From assembly GCF_029784165.1 (NCBI RefSeq), contig NC_073696.1, forward strand, positions 241,474,892 to 241,538,891: a DNA stretch of 64,000 nucleotides. The letters are read 5' to 3'. Each line of letters begins with the position of its first letter. Within the stretch, counting starts at the first letter, position 1. Positions 60,300 through 64,000 of this stretch are shown here, piece after piece. The DNA comes from Wyeomyia smithii. Lineage: Eukaryota; Arthropoda; Insecta; Diptera; Culicidae. The notes under the pieces were generated by a model. It was not told where the DNA came from. It searched no databases and saw only the letters and a list, made by a program, of their open reading frames with translations. Both the position numbers and the translations under genes were made by a program.

Positions 60300-62510
60300 T
60301 TCGATTAGTATTCGTATTCGTATTTACCGTTTTCTAAGAAAGGGTTCAGATTTTTGAGGTTCTTATTCGTTCTTACTACTTTTCAGTACATCTTTGGTCT
60401 TTTACATACTGCGAATTTTATAAAATTTCGATTCACCACGAGATTTCACCAACGGCAGCAACGCCGAAGTATTGCGAAATGCCAGTAAACGGATTCCACG
60501 ATATTTCGTTCCAAGGCTTGTGCTACTACCACACCAAAGTCCTTGTCCTCGATTGTCGAAACGTCGTCGTAATCGTAAGACTGCGCCGTTCTGGTTTGGT
60601 ACGGCGATAGTCGATAGTCGAAGCCAGCCAAACCCACCTTGCAGTCAACTAGAACTTAAGTTTTTCCCATCAACGCAGGGCTGTTTGGTGTATGTTGTAT
60701 TTCCCAATCAGCTGTTGCAGCGGATTCGATTTGCGCCGGCTGCTAGGGTTGACCCTTGAAGGGTTATATTTTGAAGGGGTTTTATTATGCACTCGACACT
60801 CCATCCACCCTAGCGGCCGTGTGCACTAACAGAGTGGTGAAGGTTTTCCTTGACTCGTAGTCAGCTGCTGCGCACCGGTTCGCGTGAATATGCACACACC
60901 AGAGCGGCGCGCAGAGGCGGGCAGAATCTTGATCGCGATCTGGAAAACCAGTTTCGCGCGGGCGGGAGCGTGACGGAACGATCGAAGCGACATTGATGCA
61001 TCGGTGTTCGCGTTAAGGTGGGACTTTGCGCTCCTCTAATAAGCTTATTATTGCACGAGCGAATTGCACACTGCTGCTGCCGGTATGAAGGCAAACCCCG
61101 GGAAGGTCGAGGTAAGGAGCTGTGAAGGGCCACATGGCTGACTGTTAGAGGGTACACTGCAAGCGAAGCCGGCCGGTCCCAAGCTGCCGGAGACGCAGTG
61201 TCTGAGGCAGTTGCGGTAGGCATTCGATCACGTAACCGTGTCGAGTAAACAATGGCTCGCGAAAGGGAGAGGGTCGAGTGTATTTGTTGGGCCGCGCGAG
61301 TTCGAATGAAAGCAATCTCAATAATAATAATAGTAATAACAGAAGATAAAAAAGCTGCAGCAAATTGCCACAGTGGAAAAGGACTGCCGCCTGGGTGCGA
61401 ATCAGATTACGAAAGTAAACGGTCTGATGACTACCGCAGTGACGAGTGACTTGGTGAGAAGAAGAATTGACATGTTTTACGTGCACCCTCCTGTGGGTAA
61501 TTAGCTGAGAAATTTGAAACTAATCCTGGCAGCACGGCCCGATGTAGGAAGTGCGAACAAACAAAAGAGTCGCAGACGGAATCTATGCTGATAAGAATGA
61601 TTACCGACGACTAGACGGCACTAATGGTGACCCTCACACTCGCACCTTCTGGTTTCGCTTTGTCGCTTTCATGCCGTCACCCTCTAGCATTCACGATGCC
61701 TAGTGCAGCATGTAATGAGTCAGACGACAAACGCATCGCTCTAGACAGTAACTTGAATGCACATCTCAGTTGGTCTTCTATTCAGTAATCCTCAAAGGAT
61801 GTCGCGTTTGCTACGACCGGTGCTCATACCCTCATGTCTAACAGACAAACCCCCCTGCCTCCGCTTGCGTGATACCCTCCAGAGAGAAGCTTTGTCACAA
61901 CTTTTCCCTTTCGTTGAGTGCTCAATTATACACACTCGCTTACCGGTACGAGAGTGCTTTAAACTCAAGATCCCAGAATGCGTGAAACCGCCTACTGCAA
62001 TTGAAAGTTCAGCCTTGATATAAATACCTTGAATTGCTGTTGCCAAAGAATAAATTCCATAACACAGGTTAAAACCCCGGGTCGAAAATTTCTGTTTACT
62101 CATCCCGGCATGTGCCTGTCGATAAATTGTTTCTGCTTTAAGCCAAACTCACGTACTTACCGAAAATGTGTAGTTAAACTTCATCACAATAATTACCGAA
62201 AGGGAAAAACAGTCCCATTACGTGACTTCACATCCAGCTGCGCCGTGCTTTTCGACGTTCGACCACAAAACTATCGCTCGAGCTGCACTGCAGGTAAATC
62301 AGCGCTTTAAGTAAATAAAGAAGAGAAGCGTGCCTAGATCATAAGCTGCCCGCTTTGCCGTGTCTGTTGACCGATCTGATCCTTTGCCCTCGTTCCGATG
62401 TTTGTCGAACTCTGGCTTCTTATCAGCTGGCGGTAGATCAGCTCATTTCTTTTGTTTTGATTTATGTAATCGCGTGGTTTTGAATTGAACTGGTCGGTTC
62501 TTGAACTAGT
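60300..62510. other. GC-richer single-copy block, no gene recognised
   Basis: Overlapping frames up to 120 codons on both strands, some Arg/Ser-rich, without domain or splice support. It could contain upstream regulatory or 5' untranslated parts of the minus-strand gene. Confidence 0.4.
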
Positions 62511-63183
62511 GAATGGCATTTTTCTAGTATTTTATTAGATGTTTTTATTTTATCAGTTTTGCTTGAAGAAGACCAAATGAAATGACCGAAACGTTCAATT
62601 TTTAAATTTTAATTTAACGAAACATAAAAGAATTCCGCACATCAGAAAAAAACAAAAGATCATGAAACTACCATTTTTTGGTAGCTCCAATCTATTAAAT
62701 ATTAGTAACTTGCGATTTGTGGTTCCCAAATTTCTAGCAATTTTTATCATGTGTGCGCTTCCTCCGTCTTGAGTAAAATTTTCCCGGATTCGAAACTAAA
62801 AACATTGCAACCGGGCATTCATTCATTTTTCATCATGAATTAGAAAATAACTCCGGGTAACGATGATAAACTGGTTTCGAAAAGCTTTTGAAAACCATAT
62901 TGAAACGAATTATGGTCTCTCAAGGATTGAGCGCTCTTCTTTTTGTGGCATACAAAATTTTTCTTAAAACTGCACAAAGCAGTTGGGATGTGATTTTCAA
63001 TAGTCAGTTAGTAATGATAGCTAATTAAAACCGTGTTTCCATGTTATTGCAGCTTAATTTTCATGGAGTAATGAATACTTGGACTTGAAAACAATTATAG
63101 CAAATAAATAAAAGTAAAATTTGTGTACTGTTTTTTCACCGTTTCTATCCAATTTGATATGTTTGTTTCTTTACTGAACCGAA
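62510..63183. other. AT-rich stretch
   Basis: Contains GCTTGAAGAAGACC and GACCGAAACGTTCAATTTT (62560-62605), a combination often seen in the 3' ends of mosquito retroelements (from memory). Otherwise nothing. Confidence 0.4.
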
Positions 63184-63261
63184 GTGTTTGCTATTAATTT
63201 ATGGACATTTCTAGCAACTCCAGTGTTTGCTATAAATTCCTGGACATTTTTAGCAACTCCA
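63184..63261. repeat. Two-copy 39 bp tandem repeat
   Basis: GTGTTTGCTATTAATTTATGG to TAGCAACTCCA at 63184 is repeated at 63223 with few changes. Confidence 0.85.
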
Positions 63262-63589
63262 GTTTGAGCTCTACGTCAGCTATTTTTCGCTCTTCTCTAC
63301 CAGTGTAATTCATCTATTTAGGACTTATAGCCTCTTCACTGTTATTGCTGTCACTTGAAAAAAAAAATTGGTACGGTCTTTTGATGGTTGTGAATTTGAA
63401 AACTTTGTGAGTGCAATTCACAAGTGGGTAGTGCTCAGACTGCAACATTCTATAGAGGGAAAAATCCACTGAATCCAAATTCGCCATCATTGCCCGTGAA
63501 ACGCTAGGAGAATTGGAAATTTTGATTGTGTGAAGTTATTTACGGTACTTCAATCCACCTAAAAGTGCTATTCAGCTTTCCTCAAACGA

Positions 63590-63862
63590 TAATGGCGGAC
63601 AGTGGACGCAGCCTATTTTGACGTCTTCTGTAGGTCAGGTAATTATCAATCGCAGTGTCGCAGTGGAAAATATAACAACGTCGTAACGTCGCATAGTAAC
63701 TTGAACAAAAAGTGGGCGATTTCTTATTCAAAACTAACAAAACTATTTGTTGAAGTTGCCATGCTACGTTGCGACATTCTTATGTTTTTTACTCCATTAC
63801 TGCGATTGATAATTGCCTAACCTACAGAAGCCGTCAGAATTGACTGCGCCCATGACTGCCAT
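63590..63862. mobile_element. 273 bp inverted-repeat element
   Basis: The left arm (63590-63656) carries ATGGCGGACAGTG, TTGACGTCTTCTGTAGGTCAGG and ATTATCAATCGCAGT; the right arm (63796-63862) is its inverse. No coding capacity. The 72-codon plus frame across it is a by-product. Confidence 0.8.
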
Positions 63863-63863
63863 C

Positions 63864-64000
63864 CAGCTCTCCACGAGCGGTAATGGCGGACAGTGCACGC
63901 AGCCCTTTTTGACGTTCCCTGTAGGTCAGGGAATTTTCAATCGCAATAACGGAGTAGAAAATATAACAACATCGTAACGTAGCGTAGCAACTTCAACAAA
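63864..64000. mobile_element. Second, tandem copy of the same element, cut by the window end
   Basis: CAGCTCTCCACGAGCGGTAATGGCGGACAG at 63864 repeats 63573-63602 after 291 bp and stays similar up to the last base (AACTTCAACAAA). Confidence 0.8.

Overview
This window looks like nuclear DNA from a mosquito, most likely a culicine of the Aedes type. The evidence is a tRNA-related SINE closely resembling the Aedes Feilai family, many miniature inverted-repeat transposons, a 19 kb intron, short insect introns (66 bp) with canonical splice sites, and histone and non-LTR retrotransposon relics. There is no sign of prokaryotic organisation. The species call is inference; the sequence features are direct readings.

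One real protein-coding gene can be supported. It runs on the minus strand and only its middle exons are present: 43026-42848, 23673-23537 and 23470-23148. The splice phases agree across both introns (19,174 bp and 66 bp) and the exons encode 213 codons. The product contains a MDECNAALVLMSLSCSP block, a nearby Ser/Thr-rich stretch and a basic KRKRR end. This order matches the SLC2A4RG / ZNF395 / ZNF704 family (Drosophila Glut4EF), DNA-binding zinc-finger regulators. The C2H2 finger and C-clamp exons were not found and probably lie beyond position 1; the 5' exons lie upstream. A phase-compatible extra exon candidate sits at 44058-43981.

Most of the rest is intronic or flanking DNA of two alternating kinds. 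GC-richer, mostly single-copy blocks (about 7.2-10.3, 13.7-15.9, 22.3-24.5, 29.8-32.0, 33.2-35.5, 42.8-46.5, 51.1-53.6 and 60.3-62.5 kb) show no convincing genes apart from the exons above and may hold regulatory DNA. AT-rich blocks between them are packed with repeats.

Repeat content from left to right: a 254 bp inverted-repeat element; a 4.8 kb A-rich domain built from diverged internal duplications, containing a SINE with a perfect 17 bp target duplication, a 190 bp (AT)n and a 211 bp inverted-repeat element; a TA-flanked 403 bp MITE with two further partial relatives; two 'acgcg' elements; a 1.2 kb foldback element; an approximately 62 bp minisatellite; an ATCCGC-rich element; a 1.83 kb element with internal tandem repeats; a 730 bp element with long inverted arms; a dead non-LTR retrotransposon; and inverted repeats near 54 kb.

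The most unusual part is 54.5-60.3 kb. It holds three decayed histone H2A-like copies, one of them apparently split at its start codon by an inverted-repeat element that itself received a retroelement. Next to these is an approximately 700 bp (CCCAAT)n array whose other strand, (GGGATT)n, is a near-ideal G-quadruplex repeat, grading into about 1 kb of decayed copies. No CRISPR array, rRNA or intact tRNA gene was seen.
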